Positions 16,088 to 24,985 are shown, counted from the first letter of the stretch. The stretch is DNA of 32,880 nucleotides from Flavobacterium sp. (GCF_023151265.1 NZ_JAKLJH010000006.1:1-32880), one strand, 5' to 3'. The notes: generated from the sequence alone by a model not told the origin. Numbers and translations are program-made.

Positions 16088-16157
16088 GTTTAAAGTTTAA
16101 GGTTTCAAGTTTCAAGTTGCCTAACAAAAACAACCTGAAACTTGAAACTTGAAACAA
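16088..16157. repeat. Dispersed GTTTCAAG-type repeat with inverted halves, asnS-rpoN spacer
   Basis: The left half (16088-16119) reads GTTTAAAG-TTTAAGGTTTCAAG-TTTCAAGTTG. The right half (16132-16155) reads AACCTGAAACTTGAAACTTG then AAAC, its inverted form, across an AACAAAAACAAC spacer. It can fold into a hairpin of about 17 bp. The same design occurs at 23251-23312 and a left half occurs within leuS at 32271-32304. There is no T tract after the stem on either strand, so it is not a standard terminator. Confidence 0.8.
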
Positions 16158-16165
16158 ATATTTTC

Positions 16166-17614
16166 TTAGAATTCTGCGTTTTGTGGTGTTCTTGGGAAAG
16201 GAATTACGTCTCTAATATTACCCATTCCGGTTACAAAAAGCACTAATCTTTCAAAACCTAATCCAAAACCTGAGTGAACAGCCGAACCGAATCTTCTAGT
16301 ATCTAAATACCACCAAAGTTCTTCTTCGTCGATTCCTAAGGCTTTCATTTTTTCTACTAATACATCGTAACGCTCTTCTCTTTGCGAACCTCCAACGATT
16401 TCTCCAATTCCAGGGAATAAGATATCCATTGCTCTAACGGTTTCTTTTCCTGGCTCAGTGTTGTCGTTTAATCTCATGTAAAATGCTTTAATTTTTGCTG
16501 GATAATCAAATAAAATTACCGGACATTTAAAGTGTTTTTCTACTAAGAAACGTTCGTGCTCACTTTGTAAATCAGCACCCCATTCGTTAATGATGTATTG
16601 GAATTTTTTCTTTTTATTTGGAGTTGAGTCTTTTAAAATATCAATAGCTTCAGTATAAGAAACACGTTTAAAGTTGTTATCAAGTACAAAACTTAATTTT
16701 TCTAAAAGCGTCATTTCGCTTCTATCTGCTTGTGGTTTTGACTTTTCTTCTTCTAAAAGTCTTGCTTCTAAGAATTTTAAATCATCTCCACATTTGTCTA
16801 CGGTATATTTGATAACGTATTTGATGAAATCTTCCGCCAAATCCATATTATCCGCTAAATCATTGAAAGCAACTTCTGGTTCAATCATCCAAAACTCAGC
16901 CAAGTGACGAGAAGTATTAGAATTCTCCGCACGGAATGTTGGTCCAAACGTATAAATTTGACCTAAAGCCATAGCAAAAGTTTCTCCTTCTAATTGTCCA
17001 GAAACGGTTAAATTGGTTTGTTTTCCGAAGAAATCTTCTTTATAGTTGATGCTTCCGTCTTCGTTTCTTGGAGCCGAACCGTCAATTGGTAAAGAAGTTA
17101 CTTGGAACATTTCTCCAGCACCTTCAGCATCAGAACCAGTAATAATTGGTGTATTCACATAGAAAAATCCTTTTTCTTGAAAATATTGATGTACTGCAAA
17201 CGCTAACGTTGAACGCACACGCATAATTGCTCCAAAAGCATTGGTTCTAACACGTAAATGAGCATTTTCGCGTAAAAACTCTAATGAGTGTTTTTTAGGT
17301 TGCATTGGGAATTTCTCCGCATCGCTATCGCCTAAAATTTCTAATTTCGTTACTTGAATCTCTACTTTTTGTCCAGCACCACGGCTTTCTGCCAAGGTTC
17401 CAGTAACGCAAATAGCCGCTCCAGTTGTAATTCTTTTTAAGGTTTCGTCAGGTGTATTTTCAAAATCTACGACACACTGAATATTATGAATGGTTGAACC
17501 ATCGTTCAACGCAATAAATTGATTGTTTCTAAATGTTCTAACCCAACCTTTTGCTGTTACTTCATGTAATGTTTTCGTGCTGTTTAAAAGGTCTATTACT
17601 TTTGAGTGTTTCAT
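16166..17614 (-). CDS. asnS: Asparaginyl-tRNA synthetase
   Basis: 482 aa, full length. It is a class IIb synthetase charging tRNA-Asn. An N-terminal OB-fold anticodon-binding domain ([19 protein letters not shown], near 21-39) precedes the class II catalytic core: motif 2 [21 protein letters not shown] split near 230-250, and motif 3 [16 protein letters not shown] near 452-467. The EFWMIE and FPRTP signatures favour AsnRS over AspRS. A TATATTTG box at 17636-17643 gives it its own promoter directly at the stop codon of the upstream RND gene. rpoN follows downstream. Confidence 0.97.
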   Translation of the reverse strand: MKHSKVIDLLNSTKTLHEVTAKGWVRTFRNNQFIALNDGSTIHNIQCVVDFENTPDETLKRITTGAAICVTGTLAESRGAGQKVEIQVTKLEILGDSDAEKFPMQPKKHSLEFLRENAHLRVRTNAFGAIMRVRSTLAFAVHQYFQEKGFFYVNTPIITGSDAEGAGEMFQVTSLPIDGSAPRNEDGSINYKEDFFGKQTNLTVSGQLEGETFAMALGQIYTFGPTFRAENSNTSRHLAEFWMIEPEVAFNDLADNMDLAEDFIKYVIKYTVDKCGDDLKFLEARLLEEEKSKPQADRSEMTLLEKLSFVLDNNFKRVSYTEAIDILKDSTPNKKKKFQYIINEWGADLQSEHERFLVEKHFKCPVILFDYPAKIKAFYMRLNDNTEPGKETVRAMDILFPGIGEIVGGSQREERYDVLVEKMKALGIDEEELWWYLDTRRFGSAVHSGFGLGFERLVLFVTGMGNIRDVIPFPRTPQNAEF

Positions 17615-17635
17615 TTCGATTTATTATTTATAATG

Positions 17636-17643
17636 CAAATATA
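17636..17643 (-). promoter_or_regulatory. -7 promoter box for asnS
   Basis: The minus strand reads TATATTTGC, a perfect TAnnTTTG, 21 bp before the asnS ATG and immediately after the RND gene stop codon. No clear -33 TTG is visible; that region would be inside the RND coding sequence. Confidence 0.45.
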
Positions 17644-20055
17644 CTATTTCTCGTTTGAATTTTCTTCTTCAATATCTTCTGCTAAAATATCTAATGTTGG
17701 TTCTAAGAATTCTTGTTGGTTAGCAATGGTTTTGTCTAAAGAAAGTAGCAAAGCTGGCAACAAAATTAAGTTAGAAAGCATGGCAAAGAGTAAAGTTGTT
17801 GCAACCAATCCGCCTAAAGCAACTGTTCCTCCAAAATCTGAAAGTGTAAATACAGAGAAGCCAAAAAACAATACTACAGAAGTGTAAAACATACTAATTC
17901 CGGCTTCTTTTAATGTGCTGTAAACAGAGCGTTTTATTTTCCAATCGTTTGCTTTTAATTCTTGACGGTATTTTGCCAAAAAGTGAATCGTATCATCAAC
18001 TGAAATTCCGAAAGCAATGCTAAATACTAAAATAGTTGATGGTTTAATAGGAATTCCTAAGAAGCCCATTAATCCTGCTGTCATTACTAAAGGTAGAATA
18101 TTTGGTAATAATGATACAATAATCATTTTGAAAGAACGGAACATATAAGCCATTAATAACGATATCAATACAATGGCAAAAAGTAACGATTGTACTAAGT
18201 TATCAATCAAATAATGCGTTCCTTTTTCAAAAACATACGCTTTACCAGTAAGCGAAACTTCATAGCGTTCTTTAGGGAAAATGTGATTGATTTTATCTTG
18301 TAAACGTTCTTCAATTTTTTGCATTTTATCGGTACCAATATCTCGCATAAAAGTGGTAATACGAGCATATTGACCTGTACTATCTACATAGCTTTTCAGC
18401 ATGTTTTCATTTCCTTTTTGAGTAGAATTTTTGATGTAGGACAAAATAAACGCTTCTTCTTGCTTTGTTGGTAATTCGTAAAATTCTGGATTTCCGTTAT
18501 AGTAAGCTTGTTTAGAATATTTAACCAAATTAACGATAGAAACAGGTTTTGATAATTCTGGAATTTCAATAATAGTTTCTTGAAGTTCTTCAATTCGTTT
18601 TAAAGTGACCGATTTTAAAGCGCCTTTTGGTCTTTTTGTATTGATTACAATTTCTAATGGCATAACGCCGTCAAATTCTTTTTCGTAGAAGACAATATCT
18701 TTAAAGAAAGGTGCTTTTTTAGGCATATCTTCAATAATACTTCCCGAAACAGTAATTTGATAAATTCCAATAATCCCTAAAACTAAAATTCCAATTGCAG
18801 TTGAAAAGACCGCTACACGATGATGTCTAATGATATTTTCAATCCAATTCATGAAAGCAGCCATATAGTTTTTGCCAAGATGCGCCAAGTGTTTTTCTTT
18901 TGGCATTGGCATATAACTGTAAACAATTGGGATGATGATTAAACATAAAATAAACAAGAAAACAATGTTTAGGGAAGCAACAATTCCAAATTCTTTCAGT
19001 AGCGTGCTATCTGTAAAAATGAATGTTCCAAAACCAGCGGCAGTAGTTAGATTAGTCATTAAAGTAGCATTTCCTACTTTTGAAATAACACGTTGTAACG
19101 ATTTTGCTTTGTTGCCGTGATTTTTAATTTCTTGTTGGTATTTATTGATAAGAAAAATACAGTTGGGAATTCCAATTACAATAATTAGTGGTGGAATAAT
19201 TGCTGTTAAAACCGTAATTTCATAATGTAATAAACCCAGTGTTCCAAATGACCACATTACGCCAATAATAACGACAAACATTGAAATCATTGTGGCTCTG
19301 AAACTTCTAAAGAAGAAGAAGAAAAGCAAAGATGTGATTCCAAGAGCTGCTCCAACAAACAGTCCAATTTCGCTTATGATGCTGTTAGCGTTTAGGGTTC
19401 GAATGTAAGGCATACCCGAAACACGAAGGTCTAATCCAGTTTCTTTTTCAAAGGCACTTATTTTTTCTTGGCTAAGGTGTTTTTCTATGAATTCTTTTCT
19501 TGCCGGTGTGTTTACAATTTTTTTATCAAGATAAACAGCAAAGCGAACAGCTCCACTTTCTTTATTAAACAACATGCCTTCATAAAAAGGTAAATCGTTA
19601 TAGAATTCTTTTTCTTTATTTTTTAAATAAGCATCAGAAATACTATCGTTATTTACAAAAGGAACAAGTTTGAATTTTTGAGCAATTGTATCTTTCTCTA
19701 ATACGCGTAAATCTTCAATAGAAAGTGTAAGTTCAGTTGCTTTGTCTTTTTTTATTTCGGAAACAAATTTTTCCCAAGCTTTATAGTTTTTTTCTGTGAA
19801 GAAATTTTTGTCTTTAAATCCAAGAACTACTAAATTTCCTTCTTCGCCAAATTTTTCTAAAAATGAATTGTACTGAATGTTTACCTCATGATCATCAGGT
19901 AATAAGTTAGCTTCAGTGAAGGTAAAACGCATGTTTTTCCACTGAAAACTCATAAAAATTGTAAATAGTAAAATAAGGATTAAAAGAAAAACGCGGTTTC
20001 TTAAAATTTTACTGGCAATATAATCCCAAAAACTGGTACTTAACCACTTTAACAT
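17644..20055 (-). CDS. RND superfamily exporter with MMPL / sterol-sensing-like domains
   Basis: 803 aa. Two repeated halves each have one N-terminal TM helix (first at about 17-36), a large extracytoplasmic loop, and a five-helix membrane bundle. The first bundle (about 219-378) contains IPPLIIVIGIPNCIFLINKY near 295. The second (about 620-780) contains GISVDDTIHFLAKYR near 685, with the Asp pair characteristic of proton-coupled MMPL transporters. Total length is shorter than AcrB-type pumps (about 1,040) and fits the MMPL/HpnN-like group that moves lipids or hydrophobic molecules. No adaptor or outer-membrane partner is adjacent, so the substrate is open. It has its own promoter box at 20074-20081. 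Confidence 0.85.
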   Translation of the reverse strand: MLKWLSTSFWDYIASKILRNRVFLLILILLFTIFMSFQWKNMRFTFTEANLLPDDHEVNIQYNSFLEKFGEEGNLVVLGFKDKNFFTEKNYKAWEKFVSEIKKDKATELTLSIEDLRVLEKDTIAQKFKLVPFVNNDSISDAYLKNKEKEFYNDLPFYEGMLFNKESGAVRFAVYLDKKIVNTPARKEFIEKHLSQEKISAFEKETGLDLRVSGMPYIRTLNANSIISEIGLFVGAALGITSLLFFFFFRSFRATMISMFVVIIGVMWSFGTLGLLHYEITVLTAIIPPLIIVIGIPNCIFLINKYQQEIKNHGNKAKSLQRVISKVGNATLMTNLTTAAGFGTFIFTDSTLLKEFGIVASLNIVFLFILCLIIIPIVYSYMPMPKEKHLAHLGKNYMAAFMNWIENIIRHHRVAVFSTAIGILVLGIIGIYQITVSGSIIEDMPKKAPFFKDIVFYEKEFDGVMPLEIVINTKRPKGALKSVTLKRIEELQETIIEIPELSKPVSIVNLVKYSKQAYYNGNPEFYELPTKQEEAFILSYIKNSTQKGNENMLKSYVDSTGQYARITTFMRDIGTDKMQKIEERLQDKINHIFPKERYEVSLTGKAYVFEKGTHYLIDNLVQSLLFAIVLISLLMAYMFRSFKMIIVSLLPNILPLVMTAGLMGFLGIPIKPSTILVFSIAFGISVDDTIHFLAKYRQELKANDWKIKRSVYSTLKEAGISMFYTSVVLFFGFSVFTLSDFGGTVALGGLVATTLLFAMLSNLILLPALLLSLDKTIANQQEFLEPTLDILAEDIEEENSNEK

Positions 20056-20073
20056 CTCTCAAAAATTAGGGTG

Positions 20074-20081
20074 CAAAGGTA
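20074..20081 (-). promoter_or_regulatory. -7 promoter box for the RND gene
   Basis: The minus strand reads TACCTTTGCACCC, a perfect TAnnTTTG with the GCACC extension also found before pyrH and leuS. It lies 18 bp before the ATG. Confidence 0.5.
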
Positions 20082-20130
20082 GTAAATCTTACTTAATTTA
20101 TTGGTTTAGAACGTAACAATTAAGTTAATT

Positions 20131-22614
20131 TTAAAGTCCTAAATCTAAATAGTAAGAAACTTTAATGGCTATGTTATCGTCAAAGTTAGCTAATTGGTAT
20201 GGACCGTATCTGTAGAAAGCTACTAAGCCAATTCCTTTGTAAATTTTATTGCATTCAATTCCGCTTTCAAAAAAACCATCTTCCATAGTATTGTATGTAA
20301 TGCCAAGATGTTGATTATCGTCGTTATTTGATCCAAATGCCATTCGGGTTACCACAGTAAACTCGGGATTGATTTTATAACCTAAACGAATTTTATTAAA
20401 CGTATGTTTTAATTGTAAAGAAGCGTATTGATTAGAGAAGAATTCATTAAAATACATGGTTTCAAAACTGTTCTTTCCAGCAAAAGTTACTCGCTGTAAA
20501 ATAGCTTCGCGATTTAAATTATTAGGAACAATACTGTATAAATGTGTAATAGGAACATCACCAAATGCTATTCCTGTTTGTAACAGAACTGAACTTTTTT
20601 GTCCTGATAAATAAGGCAATTCGTAAAATGTTTTGAAATCTATTTTTGAGAAAGCAAAATCATTTTCTAATACGCCAGGTAAGGTTTGTGTAAGTTGAAG
20701 TGAAAACTTTGGATGACGTTTTTCATATTCAATTTTTCCCATAGGGGTTTGCATATAATTGCTAAATGGATTCCATTGGAAAGCTAATTGAACGGCAGTT
20801 ATATTGTAATTAGTGTATGATTTTTCATCATTTACAAAAGTATAATCAAAAAGGGGTTGGATTTGATTATGAGAAACTCCAAAATAACTCGATGTTTTAG
20901 GCAAAAATTTACTATCTACAAAAATTGAACTCATTCTGTTGTTGTAAAAAGTAGAAATATTGATTGGTCTCGGGTCATAAATTTTAAATCGTCGCGAATC
21001 AGTTACAAAACTTGTTTGTGCAATCTCGCTAATATCATCAGAATAGGAAGCACTCACCCAAGTTTCAGAGTTTTTATGTGCTAAATAAGATGGTGTAATT
21101 CCATATTTGAATTCATCATCTTTTAATCCGTAAGCACCGTAGAAAGCTACTTTATATTTTTCGGAAAGTTTAGAATTAGTTACTGCACCAGCTCCTAATC
21201 TAAAACCTTCAAAATTATTATACTTAACAATACTTCTTAAATCGATATCAAATATAGAAACTGGAAAATAGCCGTTGATAATTTTTCTTCCTAAAAATAA
21301 TTTATGCTCAATTCGTTCAGAAAGCGATAAGCTATCGATTGAAATATAGGTGCGAAGTTTTCTTTTGTCGAGTGAGTCTTTTTTAAATTTGTTCCAATAA
21401 TCGTTGTCTTGTTTTAAACTCGATTGCGGAATTTCAATTTTTACTCTTGGTTTAGTTATTGTTACAGGTTTATTAATCTCAATATCAAAAGGAGTAGATT
21501 CTATTGAAATATAGGCCTGGTCGGTTGCGTTTTTACTTTCTACTTCATCTAAATCAGAACTAAATTTTATGGTTCCGCCTAAAATTTTAATATCATCTTG
21601 ATTGTTTCCTTTTGAAACTTTGAATTTTCTGTTTTTTGGAAACCATATATCAAAATCTTTTCTGTAATCAAAAGTGTAAGTAGCATTGATATTTACTATG
21701 CCATAAATGCGAAAATAGGCTTTACAAATGGCATAATTTTGAGTATCGATATAAAGTAATCCTCTTAGTCGATTAGCATTTAGTTTTTTAGGTTCAAAGT
21801 AAATTCGGTAAGCATTTCTTCCTTCTATTTTTACGGTATCAATTAATTTATAATTATAAAGATTACGGCCAAAATTAGAAATAGGATTTTGTACAGGCGT
21901 TTCCAAAATCTCAAAAGGATTTTCATAAACCGAATAGGAGATAAGTTTCAATCCTAAATACTCATAAACCGGTTGTTCAAAACCAGCCATTCTAGTAGCT
22001 AAAACGGTTTCTTTGCTTTGATATTGATTGTGCTGAATTAAATTAACTTTCTCGGTTTGATACAAATGTTGTCTTTCTGAGAATTTTTTAAATCTGTAGT
22101 TTGATGAATCTAGTTTAACTAAAGTTTTTCTAAAAAGTCTCTTTTTATAAATGGTATCAATTTTAGAAGAAATACTATCAGGATTTGCTGTTACATGAAT
22201 GTATTCATAGTTTTTATATTGAAAACTCGATAAGGCCTTTTCAGGGTCGTTTGATTTTCGGTTTTCAATTACTTTCTTAACAATGTTATTTACATAGTTG
22301 TCTGAATGAATTTCGGGTTTTTTTTCGTTTAGGTCGTTTATCAACTTAATTGTGATATTAACAACCTTTGGTTCTGGATAGGTTATCTTTTCATAATAGC
22401 CTTTGAAATTAACTTTTATAGGAAGTTTATAATCTTTTACTTCGATAGAGAATTTTCCTTCCCAGTCGGCATTGAATTTTTTATTGTTGTAAGTTATAGA
22501 AGCAAAGGCAATAGGTACTTTTGAATCAAAGTCGATAATTTGTCCTTTTATTTTGGTTTGCGCTACTAAACTACTGGTGATAATACAGCACAAAAAAAGC
22601 CAAAAGTATTTCAT
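20131..22614 (-). CDS. DUF5686 family outer-membrane protein with carboxypeptidase-regulatory-like N-domain
   Basis: 827 aa. A signal peptide (MKYFWLFLCCIITSSLVAQ) is followed by a CarboxypepD_reg-like beta-sandwich at about 20-92 (IKGQIIDFDSKVPIAFASI, FNADWEGKFSIEV). The rest has the DUF5686 layout: a helical or mixed middle and a long beta-rich C-terminal half with barrel-type strands, ending YRYGPYQLANFDDNIAIKVS then YYLDLGL. It is probably outer-membrane, loosely resembling TonB-dependent receptors in having a CarboxypepD_reg-like domain followed by a barrel. The substrate is unknown. It is monocistronic: promoter box at 22633-22640, preceded by the frr terminator. Confidence 0.8.
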   Translation of the reverse strand: MKYFWLFLCCIITSSLVAQTKIKGQIIDFDSKVPIAFASITYNNKKFNADWEGKFSIEVKDYKLPIKVNFKGYYEKITYPEPKVVNITIKLINDLNEKKPEIHSDNYVNNIVKKVIENRKSNDPEKALSSFQYKNYEYIHVTANPDSISSKIDTIYKKRLFRKTLVKLDSSNYRFKKFSERQHLYQTEKVNLIQHNQYQSKETVLATRMAGFEQPVYEYLGLKLISYSVYENPFEILETPVQNPISNFGRNLYNYKLIDTVKIEGRNAYRIYFEPKKLNANRLRGLLYIDTQNYAICKAYFRIYGIVNINATYTFDYRKDFDIWFPKNRKFKVSKGNNQDDIKILGGTIKFSSDLDEVESKNATDQAYISIESTPFDIEINKPVTITKPRVKIEIPQSSLKQDNDYWNKFKKDSLDKRKLRTYISIDSLSLSERIEHKLFLGRKIINGYFPVSIFDIDLRSIVKYNNFEGFRLGAGAVTNSKLSEKYKVAFYGAYGLKDDEFKYGITPSYLAHKNSETWVSASYSDDISEIAQTSFVTDSRRFKIYDPRPINISTFYNNRMSSIFVDSKFLPKTSSYFGVSHNQIQPLFDYTFVNDEKSYTNYNITAVQLAFQWNPFSNYMQTPMGKIEYEKRHPKFSLQLTQTLPGVLENDFAFSKIDFKTFYELPYLSGQKSSVLLQTGIAFGDVPITHLYSIVPNNLNREAILQRVTFAGKNSFETMYFNEFFSNQYASLQLKHTFNKIRLGYKINPEFTVVTRMAFGSNNDDNQHLGITYNTMEDGFFESGIECNKIYKGIGLVAFYRYGPYQLANFDDNIAIKVSYYLDLGL

Positions 22615-22632
22615 TTAGAGGTTGATTTTTTA

Positions 22633-22640
22633 CAAATATA
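22633..22640 (-). promoter_or_regulatory. -7 promoter box for the DUF5686 gene
   Basis: The minus strand reads TATATTTG, a perfect match, 18 bp before the ATG and directly after the T tract of the frr terminator. Confidence 0.5.
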
Positions 22641-22648
22641 TTCAAAAT

Positions 22649-22676
22649 AAAAAATCCCGAGTGTTAATCGGGACTT
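22649..22676 (-). terminator. Rho-independent terminator of frr
   Basis: On the minus strand TCCCGA and TCGGGA form the stem around loop TTAACAC, extended by AAG/TTT pairs with one wobble, and are followed by six Ts. It starts 5 bp after the frr stop codon. Confidence 0.85.
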
Positions 22677-22680
22677 AAAT

Positions 22681-23244
22681 TTATACTTTCATGATTTCAG
22701 CTTCTTTAACAGCTAAAAGTTCATCAATTTTCTTAATAAAAGAATCAGTTAGCTTCTGCACATCTTCTTCTGCTTTTTTGCAAATATCTTCTGCAGTTCC
22801 AGCTTTTTCTTCTTTTTTGATGTCAGTATTTGCATCTTTTCTGTGGTTTCTAATTCCAATTTTTGCTTCTTCCGCTTCGTGCTTTGCTTGTTTTACTAAG
22901 TCACGTCTTCTTTCTTCTGTTAAAGCAGGAATATTGATAATGATGTTCTCGCCATTGTTCATTGGGTTTAACCCTAAATTAGCAATCATGATTGCTTTTT
23001 CAATTGGTCCCAACATGTTTTTTTCCCAAGGAGTTACTGTCAATGTTCTTGCATCAGGAGCATTAATGTTTGCTACTTGAGAAATTAGTGTTTGTGAACC
23101 ATAGTAATCCACAAAAACACCACCTAACATTTGTGGAGAAGCTTTTCCAGCTCTAATATTTAAAAATTCTTTCTCTAAATGCGCAATAGAACCCACCATA
23201 GCTTCTTTTGCACTGTCTAAAATAAAGTTAATTTCTTCTGTCAT
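22681..23244 (-). CDS. frr: Ribosome recycling factor
   Basis: 187 aa, normal length (about 185). It splits post-termination ribosomes together with EF-G. The L-shaped fold is evident: a three-helix bundle (LDSAKEAMVGSIAHLEKEF..., VKQAKHEAEEAKIGIRNHRK) and a beta domain (VDYYGSQTLISQVANINA, TVTPWEKNMLGPIEKAI). LRAGKASP appears here as IRAGKASP, with the conserved Arg. It follows pyrH, as in many bacteria. The 71-bp spacer from pyrH is filled by a dispersed repeat ending 6 bp before the ATG. A good terminator closes the unit. Confidence 0.97.
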   Translation of the reverse strand: MTEEINFILDSAKEAMVGSIAHLEKEFLNIRAGKASPQMLGGVFVDYYGSQTLISQVANINAPDARTLTVTPWEKNMLGPIEKAIMIANLGLNPMNNGENIIINIPALTEERRRDLVKQAKHEAEEAKIGIRNHRKDANTDIKKEEKAGTAEDICKKAEEDVQKLTDSFIKKIDELLAVKEAEIMKV

Positions 23245-23250
23245 TTTTTT

Positions 23251-23312
23251 GTTTCAAGTTTAAGGTTTCAGGTTTCAAGTTTAAGAACAATAACAACATG
23301 AAACGTGAAACA
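23251..23312. repeat. Dispersed GTTTCAAG/GTTTCAGG-type repeat with inverted halves, pyrH-frr spacer
   Basis: The left half (23251-23285) has GTTTCAAGTTTAAGGTTTCA then GGTTTCAAGTTTAAG. An AACAATAACAAC spacer follows, and the inverted half TGAAACGTGAAAC sits at 23299-23311. It has the same order and position relative to the next ATG as the copy before rpoN. The hairpin here is less perfect. Confidence 0.8.
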
Positions 23313-23315
23313 AAA

Positions 23316-24023
23316 TTATATTGTTACCGTTGTTCCGATAGTTTCTCCTTCGCACACTTTTAATAAGTTACCATCTTTGTTCATGTCAAATACAATAATA
23401 GGTAATTTATTTTCTTGACTCAATGTAAAAGCAGTTGTATCCATTACATTTAATCCTTTTGCTAATACATCTTCAAACGAAATAAAGTCAAATTTAACTG
23501 CATCAGCATTTTTTTCTGGATCAGAAGTGTAAACACCATCTACACGAGTTCCTTTTAAAATTACGTCAGCACCTACTTCAATTCCTCTTAAAACTGCAGC
23601 GGTGTCAGTTGTAAAATAAGGATTTCCTGTTCCTGCACCAAAAATTACGATTCTTCCTTTTTCTAAATGACGCGTTGCTCTTCTTTTAATGTATGGTTCG
23701 GCAATTGCTTCAATTTTTAAAGCGGTTTGTAAACGAGTTTGCATTCCAGCTTCTTCTAAAGCTCCTTGTAACGCCATACCGTTAATAACTGTTGCTAACA
23801 TTCCCATGTAATCTCCTTGCACTCTGTCCATTCCGTTACTTGCACCAGCTACACCTCTAAAAATATTTCCACCACCAATAACAATAGCAATTTCTACACC
23901 TTTATCGTGAATTTGTTTTATCTCGGCAGCATACTCAGCTAAGCGTTGTGGGTCAATTCCATATTGTCTATCGCCCATTAAAGCTTCGCCGCTTAATTTT
24001 AGAAGAATTCTTTTGTATTTCAT
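23316..24023 (-). CDS. pyrH: UMP kinase
   Basis: 235 aa, standard. It phosphorylates UMP to UDP in pyrimidine nucleotide synthesis, and bacterial enzymes form GTP-regulated hexamers. It belongs to the amino acid kinase fold: the start [14 protein letters not shown], the phosphate-binding glycines [13 protein letters not shown], the UMP-site block [16 protein letters not shown], and [17 protein letters not shown] and [16 protein letters not shown] near the nucleotide site are all intact. Its promoter box is at 24096-24103, giving a leader of roughly 65-70 nt, longer than elsewhere in the window. frr follows 71 bp downstream. Confidence 0.97.
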   Translation of the reverse strand: MKYKRILLKLSGEALMGDRQYGIDPQRLAEYAAEIKQIHDKGVEIAIVIGGGNIFRGVAGASNGMDRVQGDYMGMLATVINGMALQGALEEAGMQTRLQTALKIEAIAEPYIKRRATRHLEKGRIVIFGAGTGNPYFTTDTAAVLRGIEVGADVILKGTRVDGVYTSDPEKNADAVKFDFISFEDVLAKGLNVMDTTAFTLSQENKLPIIVFDMNKDGNLLKVCEGETIGTTVTI

Positions 24024-24095
24024 TCCCGTTTATTTTTTTTATGGAGTCATGCTTTCGCAAGCTCAAGTCATTGTGTTGTTGTATTATTTGTGGTG

Positions 24096-24103
24096 CAAAT
24101 ATA
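24096..24103 (-). promoter_or_regulatory. -7 promoter box for pyrH-frr
   Basis: The minus strand reads TATATTTGCACC, a perfect TAnnTTTG with the GCACC extension. It lies 72 bp upstream of the ATG. Confidence 0.5.
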
Positions 24104-24141
24104 GTTAAATAGCTTTTTTCTAAAAAAAAATGTTTTAACAT

Positions 24142-24930
24142 TTATGTTGCTAAATTTTCAAATGATTTTTTGGCTTCGTTATATCCAATCTCAAAAATGG
24201 TATCCATCTTTGTTTTACTAGTTTCAAACGTACTATAATTGGCCAACTCTTTAGGTTCGATAATCCAATCACACAAATTAAATTTTTGATAATTGTAATT
24301 CGCATACAACAAATCAAAGGCTCTACTTGTAACGGATTTTATTGATTTTAAATCTTTTGATTCTATGTTTTGAATTGGACTCACATAAACTCCAATCAAA
24401 TAATCGCATCTTCCTTGTAAAATGTCGGTTGGGAAATGATTTAAAATACCACCATCGCTATATAGTTTTTTATTAATTTCATAAGGAGACAGCATTCCCG
24501 GAAAAGAAGAAGAAGCTAAAATGGCATCGATAAGTTTTGTTTCGGAATTAAAAATTTTGAGTTTTCCTTTAACCAAATCGGTTGCCGTGATGTAAGCCGG
24601 AATTTTTAAATCACCAATGGTAGTTTCTCCAAGCATTTCAGTAAAGTAACTTTTAAAGGATTCCGAATCAATCAATCCTGCTTTTTTGAACGTAAAATGT
24701 TTCCAATGAAAAAAGTAAACCGATTTGAAGAATTCTAGAATTTCTTCTGGCGTTTTTCCAAAAGCAAATAATCCGCCAACTATAGCACCTGCACTTGTTC
24801 CAGCAATACATGAAGGTTGGATGCCTTGTTCAGTTAAAAATTGCAAAGCACCAGCATGAGCAATTCCTTTAGAACCGCCACCTGATAATACAATTCCGAT
24901 AGATTTTGACGAATTTTCCATGTGTAACAT
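24142..24930 (-). CDS. Patatin-like phospholipase (RssA/YlbK type)
   Basis: 262 aa from this ATG; a second in-frame ATG nine bases in (24921, MENSSK) is equally possible. Patatin motifs are complete: the oxyanion hole SGGGSKGIAHAGAL near 17-30, the nucleophile elbow GTSAG in the GxSxG motif near 44-48, and the catalytic Asp in SDGGILNHFP near 156. No signal peptide or barrel is present, so it is a cytosolic or peripheral serine lipase-like hydrolase of the NTE/RssA group. The substrate is unknown. It diverges from the thioredoxin-fold gene with only 55 bp between the two starts and closely packed promoters. Confidence 0.88.
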   Translation of the reverse strand: MLHMENSSKSIGIVLSGGGSKGIAHAGALQFLTEQGIQPSCIAGTSAGAIVGGLFAFGKTPEEILEFFKSVYFFHWKHFTFKKAGLIDSESFKSYFTEMLGETTIGDLKIPAYITATDLVKGKLKIFNSETKLIDAILASSSFPGMLSPYEINKKLYSDGGILNHFPTDILQGRCDYLIGVYVSPIQNIESKDLKSIKSVTSRAFDLLYANYNYQKFNLCDWIIEPKELANYSTFETSKTKMDTIFEIGYNEAKKSFENLAT

Positions 24931-24947
24931 TTCTTACATATTATTAC

Positions 24948-24955
24948 CAAAAATA
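24948..24955 (-). promoter_or_regulatory. -7 promoter box for the patatin gene
   Basis: The minus strand reads TATTTTTG, a perfect match, 17 bp before the first ATG. It is only 4 bp from the -7 box of the opposite gene. Confidence 0.45.
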
Positions 24956-24959
24956 GAAT

Positions 24960-24967
24960 TAAATTTG
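24960..24967 (+). promoter_or_regulatory. -7 promoter box for the thioredoxin-fold gene
   Basis: TAAATTTGCC matches TAnnTTTG and lies 18 bp before the ATG at 24986. This supports that start over an upstream in-frame ATG at 24920, which would lie upstream of the promoter. Confidence 0.5.
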
Positions 24968-24985
24968 CCAAATAAAGTTAAGAAG

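Noticed and set aside
16088..16157. Hairpin as a rho-independent terminator of asnS
   Set aside because: No T tract follows the stem on the minus strand (the sequence there is ...AAACTTTAAACAAAAAAA before the ATG), and the same structure recurs as a dispersed repeat.
14617..17700. Sigma-54 (-24/-12) promoters near rpoN
   Set aside because: I found no convincing TGGCA-N7-TTGC pattern; the promoters seen are of the TAnnTTTG type.
22691..23080. 129-codon open frame on the plus strand opposite frr
   Set aside because: It is a shadow of the frr coding sequence; its Ser/Phe-rich translation has no family pattern, while the frr frame is unmistakable.
24920..24985. Upstream extension of the thioredoxin-fold gene to ATG 24920
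   Set aside because: That start would lie upstream of the -7 box at 24960-24967 and overlap the start of the divergent patatin gene; the extension has no domain content.
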